The notes beneath the pieces are model-generated. The model did not search any database. It saw only the letters and a program-made list of their open reading frames with translations, and had not been told where the DNA came from. The position numbers were made by a program, and so were the translations under genes. From the NCBI GenBank assembly GCA_030653545.1, contig JAURZE010000028.1:88607-152606 (forward strand): a stretch of DNA of 64,000 nt, read 5' to 3'. Positions 1 through 10,215 of this stretch are shown in pieces (the first letter of the stretch is position 1; every line of letters begins with the position of its first letter). The DNA is from Nitrospira sp. GTDB taxonomy: Bacteria; Nitrospirota; Nitrospiria; Nitrospirales; Nitrospiraceae.

Positions 1-536
1 CGTGCGGCCTCGCATGTTGAGGGGATCATCTCCATCAGTCGATACACCGGGTGCAGCGCCAGGGGCCACCAGTGGCCGGGGCCCAGGATATACCAGGGCC
101 TGAGGATTGTCGCGCGCAGGCGGCTGGCCCGCAGCCGGTCTTCGCACTCGCGCCGGACCGCAATGTAGTCTTTCATGATCGGCGCCGGCTGCGCGACGCT
201 GACATAGACGAAGTGATCGACAGGAGCCACCTGCGCGGCATCGATCGAGGCCCGGCCGGCCACCAGATCGACGGCCCTGAATTGCGGACCTTTCCACGGA
301 GCCGGCTTTGGCACACCCACAAGTTGCACGACCGTATCGCCGGCATGGAGATGGGGCTGAAGACAAGCCGCATCGAGTGGATCGGCTTGGACGATCCGAC
401 AACCCGTTAGCGTACGTGCGCGCGACCCGGGTCGCACAATGGCCGTGACGGGATGACCGCGTTCGATCAATTTCGGGATGAGCCGGGACCCCAGATAACC
501 CGTGCTCCCGATCACGACCACATGACGTGACGGCAT
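1..536 (-). CDS. NAD(P)-binding epimerase/SDR family protein (3' part beyond window)
   Basis: The minus strand is open from an ATG at 536 to the window edge, giving about 178 residues without a stop. The N-terminus reads MPSRHVVVIGSTGYLGSRL, a Rossmann fold with a GxxGxxG dinucleotide-binding motif typical of atypical/extended SDRs such as NAD-dependent epimerases. Further in are a VQLVG strand, a YVSVAQP segment and an LRPWYILGPG segment, matching the usual substrate-domain landmarks of the family. It starts only 4 bases after the stop of the patatin-like gene on the same strand, so the two are probably co-transcribed. Substrate unknown; the C-terminus is outside the window. Confidence 0.8.
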   Translation of the reverse strand, partial: MPSRHVVVIGSTGYLGSRLIPKLIERGHPVTAIVRPGSRARTLTGCRIVQADPLDAACLQPHLHAGDTVVQLVGVPKPAPWKGPQFRAVDLVAGRASIDAAQVAPVDHFVYVSVAQPAPIMKDYIAVRRECEDRLRASRLRATILRPWYILGPGHWWPLALHPVYRLMEMIPSTCEAA

Positions 537-540
537 GGTC

Positions 541-1770
541 CTACCGATTCGTCGCGGTTTGATTGCTGATATCGCGCAAGAATGCCGGACCAGCACCCTC
601 GTCATGGAGGGTCTGGATCCCTTGCTCGATCAGGTGATGGGCGGCACGGATGAGGGCGTCTCGATCCGTCGACTCCAATCCGAAACTCGTCTTAATTCTG
701 GTCACCCGGGCGCCCAGCGGATCGGTGTCCGGCAACTGCCGCAGCGCGAGATGCCAGAACGTGCAGGCGCTCTGGCTTCCATTCACAGGAAACGTGCTGA
801 ACATCCGGTGGTCCTGTTGAGCCGCAACGATCCCGACACCCTCCAACACTTCACGGCGCTGACTTTTCAGCAAAACGGTGGACGCGGACAAGGGTTGATC
901 CTGCTCGCCGGCGATGCGCGGTGTGGCATCCGCGGAAATGATCAGACAGCCCCCGGGAAATCTCGCGGCGATCGGCGCGCCCTGATCGGCGTTCCGCAGA
1001 AGGTTCACCAGCGTCTTCACCCCCAGATTGTCGACGGGACCGCCGTCATAGGCTAAGACGGCGGGACGCGTGGCCGAGTCGGACGAGGATGTATTGCCAT
1101 ACAACGGGACCGGATTGAACACGCCAGGATACGCGGCCGACATATATACCGCCCGAGCCACACTGAAGGACGGTAATGGTAACGCAAGCCCGGCAAAGCT
1201 CTCGTCGGAAATCACGAAGGGCTCGCCCGTGAGAGCATCGGTGGCATTCAGGAGGAGTTTCGGCCGAGCAGGATTCAAGTCGGCATAGGTCGCACCGTGA
1301 AACAGCTGGTCGTCCAGTACATGCACGACGGTGTCCGACTTTGTCGCATCCGTGAACCAGTATGCGAGCAGGTTACCCGGCGACAAGAAGCGACCGCGCA
1401 TTTCGCTCTGAAAGTCGTGCCCCATCCGCTCCAAAAAGCCGTTCGAAAAATCGACCGCGCGATAGCCATCGAGCGCATAGGAGGCCGCGGGCAGCGCCCC
1501 GCCGGAGACGGCGGAGAGCACATCGACCTGTTGCAACAACCCGATCCGGCGTAACTCCAGGAGCAGCGCCCCGCCGAACACGGCGGCCCGGCTGCCCCCG
1601 CCGGAAATGGCCAAGCCGACGAATCGCCCGTCACGCTGGGCTTCCTGGTCGAGTGTCTGATTGGCGTGGGTGGGTGAAGCAACCACCGGTACGGAGGGAC
1701 TTGGCATGACCGAAACACAACCCGCAAGTCCAAGGAGGAGAAGAGTGACAAAGGCCGACGGGGTATTCAT
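541..1770 (-). CDS. Patatin-like phospholipase lipoprotein
   Basis: 409 residues. The N-terminus has a hydrophobic stretch ending in a lipobox (GLAGC, lipidated Cys18), so the mature protein should be a lipoprotein. Patatin features follow in order: the glycine-rich oxyanion loop SGGGSRA (residues 56-62), the nucleophile elbow SAVSGGA with Ser89, and the DGG motif with catalytic Asp242 followed by PVDNLGV. Patatin enzymes use this Ser-Asp dyad to hydrolyse acyl esters of lipids; the exact lipid is not visible from sequence. The adjoining downstream gene is an NAD-dependent epimerase, 4 bases away on the same strand. Confidence 0.88.
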   Translation of the reverse strand: MNTPSAFVTLLLLGLAGCVSVMPSPSVPVVASPTHANQTLDQEAQRDGRFVGLAISGGGSRAAVFGGALLLELRRIGLLQQVDVLSAVSGGALPAASYALDGYRAVDFSNGFLERMGHDFQSEMRGRFLSPGNLLAYWFTDATKSDTVVHVLDDQLFHGATYADLNPARPKLLLNATDALTGEPFVISDESFAGLALPLPSFSVARAVYMSAAYPGVFNPVPLYGNTSSSDSATRPAVLAYDGGPVDNLGVKTLVNLLRNADQGAPIAARFPGGCLIISADATPRIAGEQDQPLSASTVLLKSQRREVLEGVGIVAAQQDHRMFSTFPVNGSQSACTFWHLALRQLPDTDPLGARVTRIKTSFGLESTDRDALIRAAHHLIEQGIQTLHDEGAGPAFLRDISNQTATNR

Positions 1771-1863
1771 CGCCCCGTCGACCTCAAGACCATATGATTG
1801 TGCGTAGAGCGAACCATCCTTCTAGCAATACGGACTCACCGGCCGTTCGGATGGGAGCCGAGA

Positions 1864-3549
<1,686 letters not shown>

Positions 3550-3761
3550 GGAACGTCCGTTCTCCTTCTAAATTGTCACGATGAAGCGTTCACGATAACA
3601 AAAGCGCGGCACCATGCACAACCGGGCCCCGATGTCCGCCTTGATGGAAGGCTCCTGTATCTGTTTGTATAGAACAACTATGCAACGCCGATCTCTGGTG
3701 GGCCAAGAGAGAATGGCTCCCGATAATCCTGGTGCATTCCTTTGAAGAAGGAGGTCCCGTC

Positions 3762-4487
3762 ATGAATGGTCGCGTTTCTCCCTCTGTGGCAAACAGTCAT
3801 CGACTTGTGGCCTTGCTGCTGCTCGTACTGTTGCCGCTCATCGCTCCAATCGCGAAGGCGGCGGATGACCGCGAGCCGCGGAACCTTGTGGATCAATCTC
3901 GAATAACCCTCGAAAATTTTGTCGCAGACTCCAACATGACCTGGTTTCGCGATCACGTCAAAGATGCGAAAGGGGTATTTATCGTGCCGCAGTTTCTGAA
4001 AGCCGCGTTCTTTCTCGGAGGAGCCGGAGGCAGCGGGGTCTTTCTGGCCAAAGACGGGAAAACCGGCGATTGGAGCGAACCCGCCTTCTTTACCATGGGA
4101 GCAGGCAGTTTCGGCTTTCAGTTCGGGGCGCAGGCGTCCGAAGTCGTGCTGCTGGTTCTGACCCAGCGAGGCGTCGATTCGCTCTTGAGCGGGACCTTCA
4201 AGCTCGGGGCGGACGGCTCGGTCGCGGTGGGGCCAGTAGGGGCCGGCGTAGCCGGCGCAACGACCCCCAATTTGAGCGCGGATCTCTTGTCCTTCGTACG
4301 GGCAAAAGGACTCTTCGCCGGGGTTTCATTAGAAGGCGCAGTCCTGACAGCCCGAGACGAATGGAGTAAGAACTATTACGACCGCCCTGTCAGCCCGACC
4401 GACATCGTCATCCGACATGAGGTCAAGAATCTCCACTCCGAGCCGCTGCGCGGAGCACTGCGCAAAGCCTCGGAAGGACCTCGTTAA
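3762..4487 (+). CDS. Secreted SYLF-domain (YSC84-like) lipid-binding protein
   Basis: About 241 residues from the ATG at 3762, which is preceded by a strong AAGGAGG ribosome site; an in-frame ATG at 3732 lacks one. A hydrophobic signal peptide ends near the AKAAD junction. The mature part contains the glycine-rich SYLF core: KGVFIVPQFLKAAFFLGGAGGSG, a GAGSFGFQFGAQ block, and later GPVGAGVAG and the KGLFAGVSLEGA block. SYLF proteins bind phosphoinositides in eukaryotes; in bacteria the role is unknown and the protein is probably periplasmic. It converges on a small minus-strand gene 29 bases downstream. Confidence 0.85.
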   Translation: MNGRVSPSVANSHRLVALLLLVLLPLIAPIAKAADDREPRNLVDQSRITLENFVADSNMTWFRDHVKDAKGVFIVPQFLKAAFFLGGAGGSGVFLAKDGKTGDWSEPAFFTMGAGSFGFQFGAQASEVVLLVLTQRGVDSLLSGTFKLGADGSVAVGPVGAGVAGATTPNLSADLLSFVRAKGLFAGVSLEGAVLTARDEWSKNYYDRPVSPTDIVIRHEVKNLHSEPLRGALRKASEGPR

Positions 4488-4516
4488 GTAATAGGTCGCG
4501 AATCAGGTTCATCGCT

Positions 4517-4684
4517 TCATATTCCCAGTTCTTGCGATAGCCGGACTTCCGATTCGTCGACGATTTCTTCCAGACAGGTAAAGCAGGGAAAGGGAAACTG
4601 ATTGACGGGGATCGCGCAGACTTCGCCGACGGGTGATTCATCCAGCGCCGGTCCGCCGCACTCTTTATGGATCAGGGTCAGCAT
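4517..4684 (-). CDS. Small four-cysteine protein (putative zinc-binding), 55 aa
   Basis: A 55-residue reading frame starts at an ATG at 4684, preceded at good distance by an AGGAGG ribosome site in the minus-strand leader. It holds four cysteines: Cys9 followed by GG, Cys23, and a PCFTC pair (Cys34, Cys37), then an acidic helix. The C-x2-C pair plus two isolated Cys would suit a small metal site. No family recognised. It lies between the convergent SYLF gene and the alpha/beta hydrolase, apparently as its own unit. The strong ribosome site and ordered Cys pattern are the only support for it being real. Confidence 0.55.
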   Translation of the reverse strand: MLTLIHKECGGPALDESPVGEVCAIPVNQFPFPCFTCLEEIVDESEVRLSQELGI

Positions 4685-4805
4685 GTCGTCCTCCTAGTTA
4701 GCGGCATGAACGTGCGAGACGGGCAGGTCTCGCGAGACGAGCAAAACCTGACTCAACTTGTCGCGCGTTTCCCGCAAGTCTCGCCCCTCGCGCGTGATGG
4801 TTCTC

Positions 4806-5561
4806 TTACGGGGCGCCCAATACAAGACGCCGGCACAGGTTCACATGCTCGGGGCTGCTCAGCCGATGGTCGCCGGGAATCAAGTTCAAGTCGATCGGAT
4901 AGGTCGGGGCTTTGGCCAACAGGAGACGGGCGAACTCCCGGCTCCCGTCTGGCAGGATCACCGTATCCTGTAATCCGTGCAGGATCGTCGTCTGTACCGG
5001 CCTGAGCCGGTTGAACGTGGTCCGCCAATAGGCTTCGCTTTCCTCGACCCACTTCCATGCCAGCGGCCAATCTTTGTGCAACGGATCATCATCCCAGGGC
5101 ATCCAGCCGGTGTTCTGCCAGGCCTGCCGTCGCTCCGGCGCAATCTGCGTGGCGCGAACACCCATCATATTGAACGCCGGGGCGATGAGAATGAGCCGGT
5201 CGACGAGTTCGAACTCTTGCGCAATCAGCCAGGCGATCCAGCTTCCCAGAGAATTGCCAACGATCGTAACGGGTGGACCGCCTTTGAGTGTAGTGAGAAT
5301 CGTCCGTGCATCGGCAACCCAATCGGACAGGGTGTAGTCCGTAAACGTTCCCTCCGAATCGCCGAATCCTCGCACATCGTAACAACAAAATCCCCAACCC
5401 TGTTCCTGACACCACTGCGCCAAAGCCTTGCTCTTGTTCCCCCAGCGCTTGGAGAGAAATCCCGTGATGAAGAGAATCTGCCGATCCTTCCCCATCGCGC
5501 GATCGCCGCGAATCAGCTTGCCGTCAGGGCCTGCAAGTTCGAACGAGTGTAGGCCGCTCAT
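4806..5561 (-). CDS. Alpha/beta hydrolase
   Basis: 251 residues with the alpha/beta hydrolase plan: an ILFITGFLSKRWGNKS oxyanion region, the CYDVRGFGDSEG strand-loop, a GNSLGS nucleophile elbow (Ser of GxSxG), a DTVILPDGS segment likely supplying the acid, and a late GDHRLS histidine. The pattern resembles serine hydrolases of the palmitoyl-thioesterase ABHD10 type, but substrate cannot be assigned. Its ATG overlaps the stop of the upstream hydrolase gene by four bases (ATGA), so the two hydrolases are translationally coupled. Confidence 0.85.
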   Translation of the reverse strand: MSGLHSFELAGPDGKLIRGDRAMGKDRQILFITGFLSKRWGNKSKALAQWCQEQGWGFCCYDVRGFGDSEGTFTDYTLSDWVADARTILTTLKGGPPVTIVGNSLGSWIAWLIAQEFELVDRLILIAPAFNMMGVRATQIAPERRQAWQNTGWMPWDDDPLHKDWPLAWKWVEESEAYWRTTFNRLRPVQTTILHGLQDTVILPDGSREFARLLLAKAPTYPIDLNLIPGDHRLSSPEHVNLCRRLVLGAP

Positions 5562-6277
5562 GAAGAAGTGACCGCCTTGGTGATGAAGAGCCCCAACCGT
5601 TGCAGCACTATTCTCGGAATCTCATGGCCTCCACGGAAATTGTGCCATTCAACAGACAGGCCCGCATGGGCCAGCTGGTCTCGCAATCGTTCCGCCCCAA
5701 CGTAGGGCAGAATCTCGTCCTGCACCCCGTGGCTTTGAAAGACCGGCAGGCCTTTGCGCTTCGGCAGGAGCGGCCCCCAGATCGGCTGTGCCAGGATGTT
5801 GCCGGACAGTTGGACAAGTCCGGCATAGGGCCGGTCGGTGTGAAGGATGAGGTCGCACGAGAGCATGGCACCTTGAGAGAATCCGCCGAGCACGGTCTTC
5901 TTCGGATCGGCGTCGAACTTTTGCTCGATCTCTTTCAAAAAACTCAGCATCGTCTCACGCACCGGCGCGAGGCCTTTGGGAATATCCTGCGACAGATCGC
6001 GCACCCGTCCGGCCGCTCGATCCTGGGCAATGCGCGCCATATCGATCAGCCACCAGGCTCGCGCATTGCCGGGTCCGAAGCTCAACGAGAGCGGGCCTTC
6101 GGGAAACACAAACCTCGTACCGGCCGGCACATTCAGGGCATCGGCCAACGGAACGAGGTCGTCCCCCGGCGCACCGAAGCCGTGCAATAAAATGACGACG
6201 GGCCCGCTGCCGCCGCCCTGCCCGTCGGGCCCGCCGGTGATACAGACATCCAATCCACCGATCTTGTCTCGTCGCAT
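5558..6277 (-). CDS. Phospholipase/carboxylesterase family alpha/beta hydrolase
   Basis: 239 residues from the ATG at 6277; a GTG three codons upstream (6286) is the alternative start. The order is VVILLHGFGAPGDDLVPLA near the N-terminus, the nucleophile elbow GGFSQGAM, a VFQSHGVQDEILPY segment with the acid, and GGHEIP with the catalytic His. This arrangement is that of the small carboxylesterase/acyl-protein thioesterase family (YpfH-like), which hydrolyses short acyl esters or thioesters. It is the first gene of a two-gene unit with the next hydrolase (4-base overlap). No signal peptide, so probably cytoplasmic. Confidence 0.85.
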   Translation of the reverse strand: MRRDKIGGLDVCITGGPDGQGGGSGPVVILLHGFGAPGDDLVPLADALNVPAGTRFVFPEGPLSLSFGPGNARAWWLIDMARIAQDRAAGRVRDLSQDIPKGLAPVRETMLSFLKEIEQKFDADPKKTVLGGFSQGAMLSCDLILHTDRPYAGLVQLSGNILAQPIWGPLLPKRKGLPVFQSHGVQDEILPYVGAERLRDQLAHAGLSVEWHNFRGGHEIPRIVLQRLGLFITKAVTSS

Positions 6278-6360
6278 GGGCGGCACTGTACACCAAGACC
6301 TGCCTCCGTGGGCAGACCCCTCGTGTGGCCGATGTTCGCGAGAAAGACTCGCGCGAAGGG

Positions 6361-7881
6361 TTATTGGGGAACGACTTTGAAGATGCCCCCGGCGTTGGAG
6401 ACGTAGACAGACCCGTCGGCCCCCAGCATCATGCTGAGGAGCCCACCCAGGCCGCCGTTGTAGGCCGTACTGGTGCTGCCCAACTGCGTGAGATCGGCCC
6501 CGCTCAAGACCACACGGCGGATCCGTCCATCATTCCAGGCAGTGAACAACAGATTATTCCTATAGGGCGCAGGATAGACTGTGGAGTCTTCGGGTATGGC
6601 GATGATCCCGGTCGGGGCGATCGTCGGTGTGTAGGCCAGGATCGGATTGAGGAAGCTCGGATTGTTGGCAATTCCTCCGACCGTCGGCCAGCCGAAGTTT
6701 CCCCCCGCCACGACGCGATTGATTTCGTCGTTATCACCGGGGCCGTTCTCGGTTTCCCACAGATGGCCGGTGTGGGGATGAAAGGTGAATCCGTAGCTAT
6801 TGCGATGACCGAGGCTGAAGACCTTCTTCGCATTGGCGTTCGGGTCTGAGAAGAACGGGTTGTCGGACGGAGCCGACCCGTCGGGGTTTACACGCAGAAC
6901 TTTTCCTGCCAGCGACGTCAGATTCGGAGCATTCGCCGTATTCTCCGCATCGCCGATGACCACGTAGAGCTTGCCATCCGGCCCGAACTGGATGATCCCG
7001 CCATTGTGATTCGTACTGGCCGGCAGATTGTCGAGAATGATCTGCTGATTCGTGCAGGATCCGGCGGACTCGGTGTAACGGACCACTCGATTGCGCAAAG
7101 GGCCGGAGACTGAATGATAAGCGTACACAAAATGGTTCGTCGCAAAGTCCGGATCGAGGGTCAGACCGAGCAGACCCTGCTCCCCGCTCGTGGTGATCGC
7201 GATCTGGCAAAACTCCGTCGGCACGAGCTGCCATTGCGGATTGATGATACGAATCTTCCCCGTCAGGCGTTCGTTGAAAAAGACCCGTCCGTCAGGAGCC
7301 AGCGAGAGGCCAACGGGAAAATTCAGCCCCGGCAGGACGGGCAGAAGAGTCAAATCACCGACCGGCGGTTGACTGACTGAGAAGGTGAGTGTTTTCGTCG
7401 CTTCGGCATTCGTCAGCTCACTGTTACTTGGATCGGCAAGGATGACCCGAACCGTATGGCTCGCCGAGGATAAGCCGAAGATCTCGAAAGACGTCGCTGA
7501 TTTCCAATGGACGAAGTGCGTATGGACCCCGTTGTAGAGCACGCCGTTGCCGTCATTGATCCCTGCACCGTCATAGAACCGGTAGGGCACCAGATCACTG
7601 TCGAGGTAGAAATGCAGATGGGTCTGACCGGGCGTGCCGATCATGAAGAACTGCGTCGCGAATGAGACGGTAACGGGACCGACCGGGACCGTGGCATTCT
7701 GCGCCGGACTCGCAAGCGTGACGGTTGCAGGATTCCCGGTTACGGGAGGCGGGGGAACCGAAGGAGCCGGTGAAGTTGAGCCGCCCCCGTCCTGCGCGCA
7801 GGCGGCGAGCACCATCAGGAACCAGACTGAGACGAGCAAGCTCCTGCTGATCTGTGACGTCGTCTGAAATTTCACGCTCAT
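6361..7881 (-). CDS. PQQ-dependent sugar dehydrogenase-like lipoprotein (glucose/sorbosone dehydrogenase family)
   Basis: 506 residues from the ATG at 7881, chosen because a signal sequence with a lipobox (LAAC) follows directly and an AAGGA site precedes it; an upstream in-frame start at 7953 would put 24 polar residues before the signal. After the lipid anchor comes a linker and a beta-rich domain of about 120 residues with many aromatic and His residues. A soluble glucose/sorbosone dehydrogenase beta-propeller follows (LPGLNFPVGLSLAPDGRVFF, GEQGLLGLTLDP, ASTNHNGGIIQFGPDGKLYV, NSYGFTFHPHTG). Family members oxidise sugars with PQQ; substrate and cofactor use are not proven here. Confidence 0.85.
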   Translation of the reverse strand: MSVKFQTTSQISRSLLVSVWFLMVLAACAQDGGGSTSPAPSVPPPPVTGNPATVTLASPAQNATVPVGPVTVSFATQFFMIGTPGQTHLHFYLDSDLVPYRFYDGAGINDGNGVLYNGVHTHFVHWKSATSFEIFGLSSASHTVRVILADPSNSELTNAEATKTLTFSVSQPPVGDLTLLPVLPGLNFPVGLSLAPDGRVFFNERLTGKIRIINPQWQLVPTEFCQIAITTSGEQGLLGLTLDPDFATNHFVYAYHSVSGPLRNRVVRYTESAGSCTNQQIILDNLPASTNHNGGIIQFGPDGKLYVVIGDAENTANAPNLTSLAGKVLRVNPDGSAPSDNPFFSDPNANAKKVFSLGHRNSYGFTFHPHTGHLWETENGPGDNDEINRVVAGGNFGWPTVGGIANNPSFLNPILAYTPTIAPTGIIAIPEDSTVYPAPYRNNLLFTAWNDGRIRRVVLSGADLTQLGSTSTAYNGGLGGLLSMMLGADGSVYVSNAGGIFKVVPQ

Positions 7882-7995
7882 GTTCCTTGCGCGGCGGGAG
7901 GCCGCCCTATGAACCCACCGGTCCAGTGAGTCGAGCAGCCCCCATTCGAACACAGCTTCTAGCTAGAGCATAAAGAGTGCCCCGGCAGCCCCCCC

Positions 7996-9471
7996 TCAGG
8001 ACGAGCAACTCACCGATAAATGCTTGCCCCAGTTGGGGGGCGCGGCGGCATAGGCGTCCATTCCGGGCTGGTCGCTGTAGGGATCTTGCAACAGCGCCAG
8101 CAGGCGATCGACTTCCGAATAGTCTTTCTGCTGCGCCTTCTCGATGGCGGTCTGGGCGAGATAGTTGCGCAGGATATATTTGGGATTGACCCGGTTCATC
8201 CGCGTGTGCCGCTCCTCGTCCCGGCTCTGCTCTATCCGCAACCGCCCGGCATAGCGCGCGGCCCAGGCATCGAAGGCCGCACGGTCCAGAAAGACATCGC
8301 GGAGCGGTTCGTTGAGCGAGCCCGCGGCCGATGAAAATGCACCCAGGGCACGGAAACAGTTGGTGTAATCGACATGACTCTGCTGCATGAGGCCCAGCAG
8401 ATCCTGAATCAAGGCCGCATCGTCGTCCTGCTCCTGGATCAATCCGACCTTCTGCTGCATCAGCTCCATATACCGGCGCTCGCAGAGCGGCGTGTAGGAG
8501 TCTAAGGCGGCTTTCAGCGCGTCCTTCCCGGCCAAGGGCAGCAACGCTTGCGCGAGACAGCTCAGATTCCAGAGACCGATATAGGGCTGTTGGTTGAACG
8601 CATAGCGGCCGTTGTGGTCGGAGTGGTTGCAGATGAAGCCGGGATCGTAGTCGTCGATAAAGCCGAAGGGTCCGTAGTCGAGCGTAATCCCGAGGATCGA
8701 CATGTTGTCGGTATTCATCACGCCATGAGCCCAGCCGACGGCCTGCCATTGGGCGATCAACCTTGCTGTCCGCTCGACCACCTCAGTAAAGAACCGCGCG
8801 TACTTGTCGGAAGCGTCGACCAGATGGGGATAGTGCTGGGCGATCACATAGTCGGCCAGGACTTTCAATTGCTCGTGCTGCTTCCGATAGTAAAAAACTT
8901 CGAACGAGCCGAACCGGACGTGCGAGGGCGCCATGCGCAGCACAATCGCGCCGGTCTCCACCTGTTCCCGATAGACCTGATGGTCGCTGCCGACGACGCA
9001 GAGCGCCCGCGTGGTCGGAATACCAAGCCCGTGCATGGCCTCGCTGCAGAGATATTCGCGAATCGTGGAACGCAGCACGGCGCGGCCGTCGCCGTCGCGT
9101 GAAAAGGGCGTCATCCCCGCGCCCTTGAGTTGCAGATCCCATTTCTCGCCCCGCTCATTCCGGACTTCGCCCAAGAGGATCGCGCGGCCGTCGCCGAGCT
9201 GCGGAACATAAGTGCCGAATTGATGGCCGGAATAGAGCATCGCCAACGGCTCCATCCCCGGTACCAGCAGGCTCCCGCCGAAGACCCCGGCGAATTCCGG
9301 ACGCAACGCCTCTGCCGGATCCAGGTCGATCAGTTCCGCTGCCGCACGATTGAAGCTGATGAGATAGGAAGCCGTCGAAAACGGCGTAGGGTTCAGTTTG
9401 GCATGGAACGATTCAGGCAGACGCGCATAGGAGTTATCGAACGAAAGGGTTTCCAACGCACGGCGAGCCAT
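7996..9471 (-). CDS. selO: Protein adenylyltransferase SelO (YdiU)
   Basis: 491 residues, the usual length for bacterial SelO pseudokinases, which transfer AMP from ATP to Ser/Thr/Tyr of redox proteins. Landmarks are QLGDGRAILLGEV, KGAGMTPFSRDGDGRAVLRS, SEAMHGLGIPTTRAL and the active-site HGVMNTDNMSILG followed by DYGPFGF. The C-terminus ends in SCSS, the position where animal SelO carries selenocysteine and bacterial forms carry a redox-active cysteine. Its ATG overlaps the stop of the upstream DUF2294 gene by one base (TAATG), so the pair is one operon. Confidence 0.93.
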   Translation of the reverse strand: MARRALETLSFDNSYARLPESFHAKLNPTPFSTASYLISFNRAAAELIDLDPAEALRPEFAGVFGGSLLVPGMEPLAMLYSGHQFGTYVPQLGDGRAILLGEVRNERGEKWDLQLKGAGMTPFSRDGDGRAVLRSTIREYLCSEAMHGLGIPTTRALCVVGSDHQVYREQVETGAIVLRMAPSHVRFGSFEVFYYRKQHEQLKVLADYVIAQHYPHLVDASDKYARFFTEVVERTARLIAQWQAVGWAHGVMNTDNMSILGITLDYGPFGFIDDYDPGFICNHSDHNGRYAFNQQPYIGLWNLSCLAQALLPLAGKDALKAALDSYTPLCERRYMELMQQKVGLIQEQDDDAALIQDLLGLMQQSHVDYTNCFRALGAFSSAAGSLNEPLRDVFLDRAAFDAWAARYAGRLRIEQSRDEERHTRMNRVNPKYILRNYLAQTAIEKAQQKDYSEVDRLLALLQDPYSDQPGMDAYAAAPPNWGKHLSVSCSS

Positions 9472-9842
9472 TACCGACCAAGACCTTCCAAGTCACGATC
9501 CACCGTAAAGACGAGGACTTTCTCACCGATCTGGACATCGATATCGGTAAAAAGTGCCAGCGCCTTCGCCCCGGTGATGTCGGTGACCTGCTCGACGAGC
9601 CGATCGCGGCCCTGGGCGATGAGCGTTTGTCTGATTCGTTTGACCATGTCGACGCCTTCTGCGCTTTTGGCAAGCTGCCGCTCGGCCGGCGTCAGGACGC
9701 CCTTCAGGCGAACGACAACGAGATCCCGCACGATATAGGCCCGCACATCCTCCGGACCGCGCCCCATGAAGTCCTGTTCGAACTTGATGATGGCATTACG
9801 GATCGCCGCTTCGATCTCGCCTTTGGTCAGTCCCTTGTTCAT
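9471..9842 (-). CDS. DUF2294 family protein
   Basis: 123 residues from the ATG at 9842 (MNKGLTKGEIEAAI). The upstream in-frame extension lies in the promoter region and is rejected. The protein matches the DUF2294 pattern: an N-terminal helix (EAAIRNAIIKFEQDFMGRGPEDVRAYIV), a central VVVRLKGVLTPAERQLA segment and a C-terminal VLVFTVDRDLE strand. The family's biochemical role is not established. A TATAAT box lies 34-39 bases upstream of the start and the gene is translationally coupled to selO, so it probably heads the operon. Confidence 0.75.
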   Translation of the reverse strand: MNKGLTKGEIEAAIRNAIIKFEQDFMGRGPEDVRAYIVRDLVVVRLKGVLTPAERQLAKSAEGVDMVKRIRQTLIAQGRDRLVEQVTDITGAKALALFTDIDVQIGEKVLVFTVDRDLEGLGR

Positions 9843-9875
9843 CACGCAGCCCTTCCAGCCAGATGGTAGAGACCG

Positions 9876-9905
9876 ATTATAGAGGGGCCGCTGAGGCGGC
9901 CACAA
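9876..9905 (-). promoter_or_regulatory. Candidate sigma-70 promoter with palindromic spacer for the DUF2294-selO operon
   Basis: Read on the minus strand: TTGTGG (9905-9900), an 18-base spacer, then a perfect TATAAT (9881-9876), about 35 bases upstream of the ATG at 9842. The spacer contains a perfect 6-bp inverted repeat, GGCCGC-4-GCGGCC (9886-9901), which could be an operator or simply a hairpin. Confidence 0.5.
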
Positions 9906-10140
9906 GGATAAAGCCGCCCCGTTGGGCCGAACGGCATGATGCGTAGGCCCGAAGGCCTAGGGTGGGGTGGACAATGTACCCGATGCCTTGACTACCCAGG
10001 GACAGATACCGGATAAAGGGGCAGGAATGCGTCCGATGGTGTTTCCTGTCGACCGCGTTGACCTGGGATAGGCCGGACCATCGCGTCGAAAAAGCAGAGG
10101 CGGTAGGGTGACCGGCACGTTTCGGGCCGGACGCAGTACA
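9906..10140. other. Intergenic leader region upstream of the DAB locus
   Basis: Together with the flanking promoter and hairpin, this is a gap of about 370 bases between divergent genes. I see no credible reading frame on either strand. It contains a short inverted repeat (AGGCCCGAAGGCCT, 9955 area) and, at about 10116-10140, a segment (TTTCGGGCCGGACGCAGTAC) that recurs in similar form upstream of the second DabB gene near 11973. A promoter for the carbon-uptake operon presumably lies here but I cannot place it confidently. Confidence 0.4.
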
Positions 10141-10189
10141 AGCCAACCGTGCAACGTCGACCGTTCGTCGAGGTGCGCGGTTGGCTTTT
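10141..10189 (+). terminator. Terminator-like hairpin in the leader of the DAB operon
   Basis: AGCCAACCG at 10141-10149 pairs perfectly with CGGTTGGCT at 10178-10186, with further partial pairing inside (CGTCGAC with GTCGAGG), followed by TTTTG. The fold looks like an intrinsic terminator, but it lies only about 27 bases before the first DabB start and downstream of where a promoter would be expected, so attenuation is possible. Confidence 0.55.
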
Positions 10190-10215
10190 GTGTTCTCTGA
10201 GCCCGTGAGGTCCAT

